A program made the position numbers and the translations under genes. Under the pieces are notes generated by a model. It worked only from the letters and a program-made list of their open reading frames with translations. It ran no database searches and was not told the origin of the DNA. Below are positions 42,107 to 51,283 of a stretch of 64,000 nucleotides of DNA, in pieces (the first letter of the stretch is position 1; every line of letters begins with the position of its first letter). Source of the stretch: Nitrososphaerota archaeon (GTDB lineage: Archaea > Thermoproteota > Nitrososphaeria > Nitrososphaerales > CADDZS01); NCBI GenBank assembly GCA_021325255.1, contig JAJPHP010000065.1:1-64000 (forward strand). Reading direction: 5' to 3'.

Positions 42107-43912
42107 TTGTACTTGGCGAAAGCAGATTCAACCAAGAATAGAGAACGCACATTCTCCGGCATTGAAGCCTCTCAAGATTTAGGCGAGCCAGGAATTGTTG
42201 AAAGCTCAGAGTTCATAGATTTCGCCCGAACCTGCGAGAACATAAGATCTACGAGAAGCAAGCTCCAAAAGGTTGAGTTTCTTTCCAGATACCTGCTCAC
42301 TCTTCTCTGCGATGCAGACTTGAACATAGTCTGTACCTTCCTCTCTGGGCGAATATTCCAACTGGGCTCCGCATCGATCAATGAGGTCAATGTTGGTTAC
42401 TCTCTGCTCTGGAGCACCTTTGCGAACCTACTGGGCATTGATGACTGTGTCCTCTCAAAGTACTACCTGAAGCATGGCGATCTCGGGTCTGCGATAGAAG
42501 ATTTCCTTTCATCTCACGATTCTACCAAGATCGACCGTTTCTCCGAAGTAGGAGTAGCGACAAAGCTCTTCGGGTCGCCAAGCCTCAAAATCCAAGACGT
42601 ATTCAACTCTTTCAAAGAACTCGCTCGGAGTACTGGGAAGAGGTCGACGGAGAAAAAAAGACAGATTCTGACTCGGCTCTTTTCTTCTTCAATTAAGGAA
42701 ACAGGACAGGCAAAGTACCTGATACGCATCCTTTCTGGGGAGATGCGTATCGGTCTCGTGGAAGGATTGGTCGAAGAATCACTCGCTAGAGCCTTTCAGA
42801 AGACCCTTCAGGAAATCAGGACCGCAAACTTGGTGATGGGCTCCATCGGGCTCGTGGCAGTCATGGCAAAACACGACCGGCTGGAGGAAGCAAAACTCGA
42901 GCCCATGCGTCCGACCAATTTTATGCTGGCAGAGACGGCGGAGACAGCACAGGAACTGTACGACAAATTCGGGGGAGATTCCCGCGTAGTAATTTCAGAG
43001 TACAAGTACGATGGCGTACGAGCCCAGGTTCACTTGGCGGCCGGGAGAGTTGCAATCTTTTCGAGGAACCTCGAAGACGTAACTAGATACTTTCCCGAGA
43101 TTGAATCCGAAATAAGAAAATCGACTGCCAGCGTGCATGATTTGATACTTGATGGAGAGATAATCGCAAGCAACGACGGATCTCCTCTCCCGTTCCAATT
43201 GCTCCAGAGAAGGTTGCGCAAGTTGGAACTCTCCGATTCTGACGTCCCGGTCAGGTACTTCGTTTCCGATCTGCTGTATTTTGACCGACCTCTCATTGAC
43301 CAAAAACTCTCAGTGCGAATTAAGATCCTAAGATCTTTGGAGTTGGGCGGAAGAATCGCATTCTCTTCTCAACGACCAGTGAGTAGCTCCGAGGAGATCG
43401 CTAGCATCTTTCAAGAATCAAAGTCACTGGGCTTTGAAGGGCTCGTTGTAAAGGATCCGGACTCGGCGTATACTCCGGGAAGGCGCGGAGCCAGTTGGAT
43501 CAAACTAAAGAAAGAGCTCGACACCCTTGACGTGGTCATCGTCGCAGCAGAGTATGGCCATGGAAAAAGGGCTGGTGTAATATCAGACTACACCTTCGCT
43601 GTAAGGGACGAAGCAGAAAACCTCAAGGTAGTTGGCAAGGCCTACTCTGGGCTGACAGACGCTGAGATTCGTGAAATGACCGAAACACTGAAGGAAATCA
43701 CGTTGAAGGATCACGGCTACAGAATGAGCGTGAAGCCGCAAATAGTCCTCGAGGTTGCTTTCGATGCGATCCAGCGAAGCGATCGTCATGATAGCGGCTA
43801 TGCCCTTCGATTTCCAAGGATTAGGAGGATCCGGAAGGACAAATCTATCTTTGATATTGATACAATGGAGAAAGTGAAGCGGATTTACGAAAGCCAGAAA
43901 GTAAGAGCCTGA
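42107..43912 (+). CDS. lig: ATP-dependent DNA ligase
   Basis: Seals nicks during replication and repair. The 601-residue protein has the archaeal order: an N-terminal DNA-binding helical domain (to about 240), the adenylation motif SEYKYDGVRAQVHLAAG near 300 with catalytic lysine, DLILDGEIIA near 345, EGLVVKDPDSAY near 440, KLKKELDTLDVVIV near 465, and the OB fold to the end. Length is normal. TTG start at 42107. It converges with trm5 with no gap: the ligase ends at 43912 and the trm5 stop begins at 43913. Confidence 0.95.
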   Translation: MYLAKADSTKNRERTFSGIEASQDLGEPGIVESSEFIDFARTCENIRSTRSKLQKVEFLSRYLLTLLCDADLNIVCTFLSGRIFQLGSASINEVNVGYSLLWSTFANLLGIDDCVLSKYYLKHGDLGSAIEDFLSSHDSTKIDRFSEVGVATKLFGSPSLKIQDVFNSFKELARSTGKRSTEKKRQILTRLFSSSIKETGQAKYLIRILSGEMRIGLVEGLVEESLARAFQKTLQEIRTANLVMGSIGLVAVMAKHDRLEEAKLEPMRPTNFMLAETAETAQELYDKFGGDSRVVISEYKYDGVRAQVHLAAGRVAIFSRNLEDVTRYFPEIESEIRKSTASVHDLILDGEIIASNDGSPLPFQLLQRRLRKLELSDSDVPVRYFVSDLLYFDRPLIDQKLSVRIKILRSLELGGRIAFSSQRPVSSSEEIASIFQESKSLGFEGLVVKDPDSAYTPGRRGASWIKLKKELDTLDVVIVAAEYGHGKRAGVISDYTFAVRDEAENLKVVGKAYSGLTDAEIREMTETLKEITLKDHGYRMSVKPQIVLEVAFDAIQRSDRHDSGYALRFPRIRRIRKDKSIFDIDTMEKVKRIYESQKVRA

Positions 43913-44746
43913 TTAGCCCAAGACAATGTCTGCCACGGCCTGAATGTAGCGCGGACCCACCTCTCTTACGCGCTTCCAATTCATCACTCTGTAGTCTTTC
44001 TTGCTTCCAAGAACACTCTCCAGGTGTTTGTTAATCCATCCAGTATTGTTAAAATCGATTAGCGGAACGTGCAGATAGTAATGAATCGACGCACCTTTCT
44101 TTGCACATTCGATTGCTGTTTCCAAGAACTCCGGCGCCCTCTCAGGCAGAGGCATCAGGACCCGATCGTACACGCTTAAATTTTGGCTCGCAAACTCCTG
44201 TGCATCGGCTAGGACCGGTCTGACGGTCCCTTTCAGCCTCTTGTTCAGTTTCAGCGACTCAAATGCGAGCCGTATTGCCTCTGGATTTTTATCGACACTA
44301 TCAATTACGCACTCCTTCGTCTTCGCAATTACATACGAAAAGGTGCCGAGACCAGCGAACATGTTCAAAATTAATTCGCCTTTTTGGACGAGAGAAGCAA
44401 TTCGGATTCTTTCGGTCGAGAGTCGGGGGGAAAAGTAGACACTTCTGACGTTTACCTTGAACGCACAATTGCTCTCTTTGTAAATCGTCTCGTATTTCTC
44501 TTCGCCCGCGATGAGCTTTAGGTTTCTCGTCCTGTACTCTCCCTGGACATCAGATAGTTGCCTGAACACGGTGGTGACATTCTTCATCCTATCGAGAATC
44601 TGTTCGCCTATCAGTTCTTCCCTACTTTCCAGAGCCTCAGGGATTTTTATGATGGCTATGTCTCCAATTACGTCGAACGAAGATGATAACTCGTAGATTT
44701 CATGCGCGTCGAGTACGCCCCTGAGGGCCTCCTTCAGCATTGGCAA
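43913..44746 (-). CDS. tRNA (guanine-37-N1)-methyltransferase Trm5-type
   Basis: SAM-dependent enzyme that makes m1G37, preventing frameshifts. The 277-residue protein has the Trm5 D2/D3 core: FDVIGDIAIIKIPE near 25, then the SAM segment LILNMFAGLGTFSYVIA near 145 and the conserved DRVLMPLPERAPEFLETA near 200. The N-terminal D1 domain of some Trm5 is absent, matching the short aTrm5c-like forms. Start could be TTG 44746 or ATG 44740. Another close family is TYW2 (wybutosine), but the core lacks TYW2 features and Trm5 is the better call. Confidence 0.85.
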   Translation of the reverse strand: MPMLKEALRGVLDAHEIYELSSSFDVIGDIAIIKIPEALESREELIGEQILDRMKNVTTVFRQLSDVQGEYRTRNLKLIAGEEKYETIYKESNCAFKVNVRSVYFSPRLSTERIRIASLVQKGELILNMFAGLGTFSYVIAKTKECVIDSVDKNPEAIRLAFESLKLNKRLKGTVRPVLADAQEFASQNLSVYDRVLMPLPERAPEFLETAIECAKKGASIHYYLHVPLIDFNNTGWINKHLESVLGSKKDYRVMNWKRVREVGPRYIQAVADIVLG

Positions 44747-44902
44747 GTTTTCTTCGCGACCCTCCTGTATGCGAATGCAAAATGTAATTCGTAGCTGGTT
44801 ATTCTAACATGCGTGCGATGCCCTAAGAAACTGTGGCAACAAGAGTCTTGACTCTGAGTTGTTCAGCGAACACTAAAGCTCGATAGGTCTCCGAATGCTC
44901 CG

Positions 44903-46762
44903 TTAGCTTTTGTTATTCTTTGACCCGCCTCGACCAGGTCCCTCATCACCTGATGCTTCTCCTTCCTTTTCAGTGGTGACCTTGCCGACGTAATAGTATT
45001 TTCCTTCGTCCTTCTGCATTCTGTCTAGCTTGCTTCCCGGTTTGTTTACCCTTGGCCTGCCCGTGTTCACGTCGCGTCGATAGGTGATTCCCAGATTTTT
45101 CAGAAACGCATTCATCCCATCATTCTTCCCTAGCGGTCTGCTCGCATGCCCGCTCTTCCCGGGCTCGCCGGAGAATATCATAAGCGTGTCAGCAACGATG
45201 TCGACCAACTGTATGTCGTGGTCAATTACAAGGGCGGTCTTGCCCATCGATCTGACGAACCTTTGAATCGCCTTTGCAAGCACGAGTCGATCTTCAACGT
45301 CTATAAATGCAGAGGGCTCGTCGAACGCGTAGATTGAGGCGTCCTGGAGCAGAGTGGCCACAATGGCCACCTTCTGCAACTCACCGCCGCTCAGATTAGA
45401 GATCTTCTTTTCGAAAAGCTTGCCAAGGTTGAGCGGTGTTATGAGCTGCGTCTGGATCAGACCACTGTCCACGTTCTTGTTGATTGACTTGAAGTAGGTT
45501 ATCACGTCGAGATCTGATTCGGCGGACAAGTATTGGGGCTTGTAAGCAATCTTTGAAAGAGAGTGTATGGCCCCGGAGGTCGGTGGCTCGAGCCCCGAGA
45601 GAATCTTTAGGAAGGTTGTCTTGCCCAATGCGTTTGCGCCCAGTATGCCTAGCACTTGACCCATTTTGATCTCGGCGGGCTCTACGCGGAGCTCGAAATT
45701 CTCGAATTTCTTTGATAACTCGGTGTACTCGCAGATCGTCGGAGTCTCGGATTGATCTTCGATTGGGGAGTAAATCTCAAACCTCACAGGCTGGTCCCTG
45801 AACCGAGTATTCTCGGTTTGCAGATAGCCCTCCAACAATTCGTTGATCCCTGTACGCGCCGATTGAATCGCGGAAACAATGCCATAAACACCAGCCTCTC
45901 CGTAGAGGATGTGGATGTAATCGCTCAGGTAATCGAGGAATGAGAGGTCATGCTCGACAAGTACGACAGAAGCTTTCTTTGCTAGCTCGGAAATTACCTG
46001 CGAGACACGCATTCTTTGGAAAACGTCGTTGTAACTTGAGGGCTCGTCAAAGAGATAGAGATCTGCTTCCTTCAACGATGCGACAGCGACCGCAGTGCGT
46101 TGTAGTTCTCCGCCACTCAACTCTGAAACGTTTCGGTCGAGGCACTCTTTGAGATAAAGTGAGTCCGATATTTCGGATATCTGCTTTGACGATGATGGAG
46201 CGGTCTTCTCAAGCAGTCCCCTCACAGTCCCATTCCAAACCTTCGGGATGAGGTAGACAGCTTGCGGCTTGATCGAGACACGGAGAGTTCCGGCAGCGAT
46301 CGATTCAAAGTGACTTCGGAGCTCGGTCCCTTGGAACTCGTCGATGATCTCATTCCATTCGGGGGGAGAGTCATACCGTCCCAGGTTTGGCTTAAGCGAA
46401 CCCGCCAAGATGTTGATCGCGGTCGACTTACCGACTCCGTTCCTTCCAACCAGACCAACTACTGAATTCTTCTTCGGCACGGGCAACTTGTATAGTCTAT
46501 AGGTGTTGACGCCATACTGGTGGACCTTCTCCTCGCCCAGTTCCGTCGCTAGGTTGAGAATCGTTATCGCTTCGAATGGACATTTCTTGACGCATATGCC
46601 GCACCCTGTGCAGAGTTCTTCGCTGATGACAGCCTTGGCTTCCTCGCCTAGGACTATGCAATCGCTCCCAGTCTTATTTACTGGGCAGAACGAGATACAC
46701 TCGAGGTTACATTTTCTAGAGTGACAGCTGTCCTTGTCCAGTACTGCAACTCGATGCGACAA
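44903..46762 (-). CDS. ABCE1/RLI ribosome-recycling ATPase
   Basis: Splits ribosomes into subunits after termination. The 619-residue protein has the N-terminal pair of 4Fe-4S clusters (CNLECISFCP near 18-27 and CTGCGICVKKCPFEAI near 51-66), ABC domain 1 with Walker A GRNGVGKST near 107 and signature LSGGELQR near 215, and ABC domain 2 with Walker A GANALGKTT near 375 and signature LSGGELQK near 455. A 40-residue charged C-terminal tail (GEASGDEGPGRGG) is extra. TTG start at 46762. The product acts in the cytoplasm with aIF6/ribosomes. Confidence 0.96.
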   Translation of the reverse strand: MSHRVAVLDKDSCHSRKCNLECISFCPVNKTGSDCIVLGEEAKAVISEELCTGCGICVKKCPFEAITILNLATELGEEKVHQYGVNTYRLYKLPVPKKNSVVGLVGRNGVGKSTAINILAGSLKPNLGRYDSPPEWNEIIDEFQGTELRSHFESIAAGTLRVSIKPQAVYLIPKVWNGTVRGLLEKTAPSSSKQISEISDSLYLKECLDRNVSELSGGELQRTAVAVASLKEADLYLFDEPSSYNDVFQRMRVSQVISELAKKASVVLVEHDLSFLDYLSDYIHILYGEAGVYGIVSAIQSARTGINELLEGYLQTENTRFRDQPVRFEIYSPIEDQSETPTICEYTELSKKFENFELRVEPAEIKMGQVLGILGANALGKTTFLKILSGLEPPTSGAIHSLSKIAYKPQYLSAESDLDVITYFKSINKNVDSGLIQTQLITPLNLGKLFEKKISNLSGGELQKVAIVATLLQDASIYAFDEPSAFIDVEDRLVLAKAIQRFVRSMGKTALVIDHDIQLVDIVADTLMIFSGEPGKSGHASRPLGKNDGMNAFLKNLGITYRRDVNTGRPRVNKPGSKLDRMQKDEGKYYYVGKVTTEKEGEASGDEGPGRGGSKNNKS

Positions 46763-47317
46763 ATACTAACTGCTCACTCCAGACAGAATTATCTTCACAT
46801 TTCCTTCCTTTTTTGCAAGAAGAAGGCAAAAGAATCAGAAGGTTTTCTCTTTAGAAGAAATAAAAAGGCAAAATGCAGTATATTAGCGTTATACAACTTT
46901 TGTTTCAATGATCCGCATTATCATTAAGGGAACGTACCAATTTCAAATTAGCGGCAAGCCATAGAGACAAACGCAGAGTGAGAGCACAACGCTTCTTTTG
47001 AGACTAAAGAAACGTACAAGATGCTTGGAGATAAGGACTCGATAGAGGCTCAAGATAATCTCGTTCAATGCGAGTGTATCTTCGAATTTCGAATGAGGAA
47101 AGGAAATTCATGAGAAAAGTCATGACCTCACAGTCGGAAACCCCTTAGGGACTGACGGTGAACTCAGAAATGACCACAAGTGTGGATTCCAGTATCGCAG
47201 AATGATGTGAATTCTGAATGCAAAGGAACAATATTGGACTAGATTCATCCATGTGAAAGGTAGAAATATTAGCGACAGGAACCGTTGTACCAACAGGAAG
47301 GGGGATTTGCTCTCAGT
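46763..47317. other. 555-base intergenic region between RLI and Cdc48
   Basis: No gene is supported. An inverted GTATA/TATAC pair (around 46880-46896) and a TTTTTATTT element on the minus strand near 46860 may serve the RLI gene. AAATATTAG at 47264-47272 and ACAATATTG near 47229-47236 are TATA-like elements for cdc48. A tRNA-like pattern at 47018-47082 was examined and rejected. Confidence 0.3.
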
Positions 47318-49486
47318 TTGAGCCAGCAAGGCGTTACTTTGAAAGTCCTCGAGGCCTACACTCGAGATGTTGGTAGAGGCGTTGCTAGAATTGACTACGA
47401 CGCCATGGACGCGCTGGATGCCTCGACGGGCGATATTATCGAAATCAAGGGCAAGAGGCGTACCGTCGCAAAGTGCCTACCGCTTTACCCTTCGGACGAA
47501 GGACGCGGAGTAATCAGGATTGATGGTCTTATTCGTAACAATTCAGGCGTCGCAATAGGTGACACAGTCACCATAAAGAAGATCAAAGCGCCGCCAGCAG
47601 AGAAAGTTGTCGTTGCGCCACTGGAGGCGATTCCTCCAATCGACGAACGCTACTTGGCAGATGCGCTAGAGAGCGTGCCAGTGACGAAGGGCGACAACAT
47701 CATGATTCCGTACTTTGGAGGTCGATTGACTTTCCAGGTTCTGGGTGTCAGCCCGATGGCCGACGCCGTCTTGATCACTCAGCGAACCATCTTCGCAATT
47801 TCGGAAAAGGGTGAGACGCTCCGCGGTGTGCCCCAGGTTACCTACGAAGACATTGGTGGTCTCAAGGACGAGATCCAGAAAGTCAGAGAGATGATCGAGC
47901 TCCCGCTACGCCACCCAGAAATATTTGAAAAGTTAGGCGTAGAAGCCCCAAAGGGAGTTCTTCTATACGGTCCGCCTGGAACCGGAAAGACTCTACTTGC
48001 CAAGGCTGTCGCCAACGAAAGCAATGCACACTTCATCAGCATCTCCGGCCCCGAAATCATGAGCAAGTTCTACGGAGAGAGCGAGGCAAGGCTTCGCGAG
48101 ATTTTCAAGGAAGCGAGGGAAAAGGCGCCGACCATAGTTTTCATCGACGAGATTGACAGCATTGCCCCGAAGAGAGAAGAAGTCACTGGAGAGGTCGAGA
48201 GGCGCGTTGTTTCGCAGTTGCTTTCTCTGATGGACGGACTGGAGGCAAGAGGCAAGGTCATCGTCATCGCTGCCACAAACAGACCTAACGCGATCGACCC
48301 GGCTTTAAGGCGCCCCGGTAGATTTGATCGAGAAATCGAGATCAAGGTTCCGGACAAGAGAGGACGCTTCGAGATCCTTCAAATTCACACAAGGCACATG
48401 CCTCTAACACAAGAAGTAGACCTTGAAAAGCTCGCTGCGGTCACTCACGGATTTGTCGGTGCAGACTTGGAGTATCTTTGCAAGGAAGGCGCGATGAAGA
48501 CGCTCAGGAGAATGCTTCCCGAACTCAAACTCGAGGAAGACAAGCTTCAGCCAGAGTTCTTGAACAGGCTTCAGGTCACAATGGAAGACTTTGAAAATGC
48601 GCTAAAAGACGTCATGCCATCGGCCATGAGGGAAGTCTACCTCGAAACGCCCGACATACACTGGACAGACATTGGAGGTCTCGAGACGATAAAGAAAGAG
48701 CTTCAGGAAGCCGTCGAGTGGCCTCTAAAGTATCCAGATCTATACACTGCGATTGGATACAGTATGCCAAAGGGCATCCTCCTCTACGGCCCCTCGGGAA
48801 CAGGCAAGACGCTCTTGGCAAAATCAGTTGCGACTGAGAGCGAAGCGAACTTTATCAGCGTCAGGGGACCCGAACTGCTCTCCAAGTGGGTAGGCGAGTC
48901 CGAAAGGGGAGTACGTGAAGTCTTTCGACGTGCACGACAGGCATCTCCGTGCGTAATCTTCTTTGACGAAATCGATGCCCTCGCTCCGGTGCGAGGTCTC
49001 GGAGGAGACAGCATGGTCACCGAGAGAGTGGTCAGTCAGCTCCTCACAGAGTTAGATGGCATCCAGTCACTTTCCGGCGTTGTCGTCCTTGCAGCGACCA
49101 ACAGGATGGATATGGTTGATCCCGCGCTACTCAGAGCAGGGCGCTTTGACAAACTCCTATTTATTCCTCCGCCGGACAAGAACGCGCGGAAGCAGATTCT
49201 CCAGATCCAGACTAGGGACAAACCAATTGACCCCGGTCTTGACTTGGAGAGAATTGCGGAGATGACGGACGGATTCACGGGTGCAGACATCACTGCTGTG
49301 GTGAACACTGCGGTCTCGCTCGTTCTTCAGGAGTATGTCGCCAGTTTCCCAAGACCAGAGGACGCGAAAAAGCACGCGGCCGAAGCCAAGGTGAAGATGA
49401 AGCACTTTGAAGACGCGATTCGAAAGGTAAAGACCTCAAGAGAGGGTAAGCCTGTCGAAAAGGTCGCTGTCCCATACTACAGGTAG
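47318..49486 (+). CDS. cdc48: Cdc48/VAT AAA+ unfoldase
   Basis: Hexameric ATPase that unfolds substrates for the proteasome. It has a double-psi barrel N-domain (about 1-180) and two AAA modules: Walker A GPPGTGKT near 215 and GPSGTGKT near 490, Walker [11 protein letters not shown] and [10 protein letters not shown], and arginine-finger segments [11 protein letters not shown] and [11 protein letters not shown] chose TTG 47318, giving 722 residues, because the family's N-terminus starts at about [12 protein letters not shown] and a GGAAGGGGG sequence lies 15 bases upstream; TTG 47285 would add 11 residues. The C-terminus has the hydrophobic-aromatic end YYR, typical for proteasome-interacting AAA proteins. 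Confidence 0.95.
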   Translation: MSQQGVTLKVLEAYTRDVGRGVARIDYDAMDALDASTGDIIEIKGKRRTVAKCLPLYPSDEGRGVIRIDGLIRNNSGVAIGDTVTIKKIKAPPAEKVVVAPLEAIPPIDERYLADALESVPVTKGDNIMIPYFGGRLTFQVLGVSPMADAVLITQRTIFAISEKGETLRGVPQVTYEDIGGLKDEIQKVREMIELPLRHPEIFEKLGVEAPKGVLLYGPPGTGKTLLAKAVANESNAHFISISGPEIMSKFYGESEARLREIFKEAREKAPTIVFIDEIDSIAPKREEVTGEVERRVVSQLLSLMDGLEARGKVIVIAATNRPNAIDPALRRPGRFDREIEIKVPDKRGRFEILQIHTRHMPLTQEVDLEKLAAVTHGFVGADLEYLCKEGAMKTLRRMLPELKLEEDKLQPEFLNRLQVTMEDFENALKDVMPSAMREVYLETPDIHWTDIGGLETIKKELQEAVEWPLKYPDLYTAIGYSMPKGILLYGPSGTGKTLLAKSVATESEANFISVRGPELLSKWVGESERGVREVFRRARQASPCVIFFDEIDALAPVRGLGGDSMVTERVVSQLLTELDGIQSLSGVVVLAATNRMDMVDPALLRAGRFDKLLFIPPPDKNARKQILQIQTRDKPIDPGLDLERIAEMTDGFTGADITAVVNTAVSLVLQEYVASFPRPEDAKKHAAEAKVKMKHFEDAIRKVKTSREGKPVEKVAVPYYR

Positions 49487-49514
49487 TCGAAGAATGCGAG
49501 ACGAAGGGCACTTG

Positions 49515-49539
49515 GGAAGAGAAAATGTTCTCCTCTTCC
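49515..49539 (+). terminator. Hairpin after cdc48
   Basis: GGAAGAG (49515-49521) pairs with CTCTTCC (49533-49539), 28 bases after the cdc48 stop, and T-rich sequence with a T5 run (49553-49557) follows. The rest of the gap to 49811 (324 bases in all) holds no supported gene. Confidence 0.4.
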
Positions 49540-49810
49540 TCTTTGCACTGGCTTTTTCATCGAGGGCTAGGGGGAAACTGTACTCTCGGGGCCGAATGGG
49601 CTTGTTTGCCGAGCCGGAACTGGAGAACTAGGAAGACTCTATTTCCGCGCGGTCTTGCCCTACAATCTTTTCCCTGACTACCTGACCGGACATCGAGATT
49701 GTGCAACACCCTTACATAATCTCCTTTGCTTCGCAATAGAGCTTGAGAGCAACAGCCGAGTCCAATTGCTTTCGAAGATTGCACTATCATGAGTTGGAGT
49801 ACGAGACTCT

Positions 49811-51229
49811 TTGACAGAACTTGTATCAAGTGGATACAAAGGACGCGCTCGAGAGCTTCTTGAACAGGGTGGTGCCACTGTTGGGTCACTGGTCAAGGTA
49901 AAGGGAGTTGACGGCGCGGAGACAAGCGGCCTAGTCGTTCCGAGGTACGAGCACGCAGATCCGGAACATGTTGTTCTGAAACTGAAATCAGGATACAACA
50001 TAGGAATCAGCGTGGAAAACATCCAATCAATTTCTGTTGTTGAGAAAAGCCCGACAGTCTCTACTTTCGGGCAGGTTTCAGCAATACTCCAGCAAGCGCA
50101 CGGCAGACCTAAGGGCAAAACAAGTGACAAGAAGCTGCTCCTTATCAGTACTGGTGGCACTATAGCAAGCAGAGTCGATTACAGAACCGGGGCTGTTCAC
50201 CCAGCACTATCTGCGGAAGATCTCTATTCCGCAGTTCCAGAGCTCGGAGATTTAGCCGAGATATTCCCAGAAGTGGTCTTCTCTGTTTACAGCGAGAATC
50301 TGACTCCATCTGACTGGCAGACTCTTTCAAACAGCATACTAGCAAAGTCGCGAGAACTCGAACAGAAAAAGAAGGGCCGAGCTGATGGAGTCGTCGTTAT
50401 GCTTGGAACGGACACTCTTGCCTACGTCTCAGCCGCGCTCTCCTTTTCGCTTAACGGTTTCGACTTACCCGTTGTTTGCGTCGGAGCTCAGAGGTCTTCC
50501 GACCGCCCCTCCTCGGATGCTGCCCTAAATCTGAAGGCTGCGGCACGATTTGCGGTGAGCTCGGGCACTGAAGGAGTTTTCGTCGCAATGCACGAAAGCG
50601 AGAACGACGATGTAATTGCGATACATTCGGGCGTGAGAGTGAGAAAGAATCACACAAGCAGGAGAGATGCGTTCGAATCCATAGATGTGTCTTACGAAGC
50701 ACATGTCATTGGAAATGAAATTAAGATGCGAGCACAAGATGTGATTCCAGTAGGAGACAGTTCGACGAAATCAGAGGCAGATCTGGCTGAGCGTTTCAGA
50801 TTGAAGACTAGCTTTAACCCTTCAGTGGCCCTGATCAAATTTCACCCGGGCTTCGACCCCATGGTACTTGATTACTACACAAGAAGAGACAAACCCGTAA
50901 AGGGGTTTGTTATCGAGGGTACGGGCCTTGGGCACGTCTCTTCCGCAACGGTAAGGGAGATTGGTAGGCTCTCAAAGGAGGGAGTATTCATCGGCATCAC
51001 CTCGCAGTGCATTTGGGGGCACGTCCACCTCGACGTATACGAGACGGGTAGAGATTTGATCGAGGCAGGAGCTGTGCCTCTGGAAAACATGCTCGCAGAG
51101 ACGGCCTTTGCGAAACTTTCATGGGCGCTGGGAAATTTCGAACCAGAACAAGTCAAGGAGGTCATGCTCACTGACATTGCGGGCGAATTTACTCAGAGGA
51201 TCGCGCTCGTGGGTCGAAGGAACTCTTGA
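49811..51229 (+). CDS. gatD: Glutamyl-tRNA(Gln) amidotransferase subunit D
   Basis: Asparaginase-like subunit of the archaeal GatDE amidotransferase that releases ammonia from glutamine or asparagine for Gln-tRNA synthesis. The 472-residue protein has an N-terminal GatD beta-barrel (to about 95), then the asparaginase core with LISTGGTIASRVDYRTGAV near 115 (first catalytic threonine), VMLGTDTLAYVSAAL near 195 (second catalytic threonine and aspartate), and a lysine in the later AMHESENDD region. TTG start at 49811. gatE follows after 54 bases on the same strand, so both subunits come from one operon. Confidence 0.95.
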   Translation: MTELVSSGYKGRARELLEQGGATVGSLVKVKGVDGAETSGLVVPRYEHADPEHVVLKLKSGYNIGISVENIQSISVVEKSPTVSTFGQVSAILQQAHGRPKGKTSDKKLLLISTGGTIASRVDYRTGAVHPALSAEDLYSAVPELGDLAEIFPEVVFSVYSENLTPSDWQTLSNSILAKSRELEQKKKGRADGVVVMLGTDTLAYVSAALSFSLNGFDLPVVCVGAQRSSDRPSSDAALNLKAAARFAVSSGTEGVFVAMHESENDDVIAIHSGVRVRKNHTSRRDAFESIDVSYEAHVIGNEIKMRAQDVIPVGDSSTKSEADLAERFRLKTSFNPSVALIKFHPGFDPMVLDYYTRRDKPVKGFVIEGTGLGHVSSATVREIGRLSKEGVFIGITSQCIWGHVHLDVYETGRDLIEAGAVPLENMLAETAFAKLSWALGNFEPEQVKEVMLTDIAGEFTQRIALVGRRNS

Positions 51230-51283
51230 TCTCTCTGAATATCGTCGAGATTACAACAAAGGGAGGTATGGCAGGCTAATTAG

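Noticed and set aside
47018..47082. tRNA-like pattern: AAGATGC/GTATCTT ends and a CTCG-TTCAATG-CGAG arm
   Set aside because: Only 65 bases long, the D-stem has three pairs, and there is no anticodon stem-loop. Too degenerate to call a tRNA.
49487..49810. Possible SRP RNA or other ncRNA in the gap after cdc48
   Set aside because: Segments like CGGGGCCGAA look SRP-like, but the helix 8 motif and pairing ends are missing.
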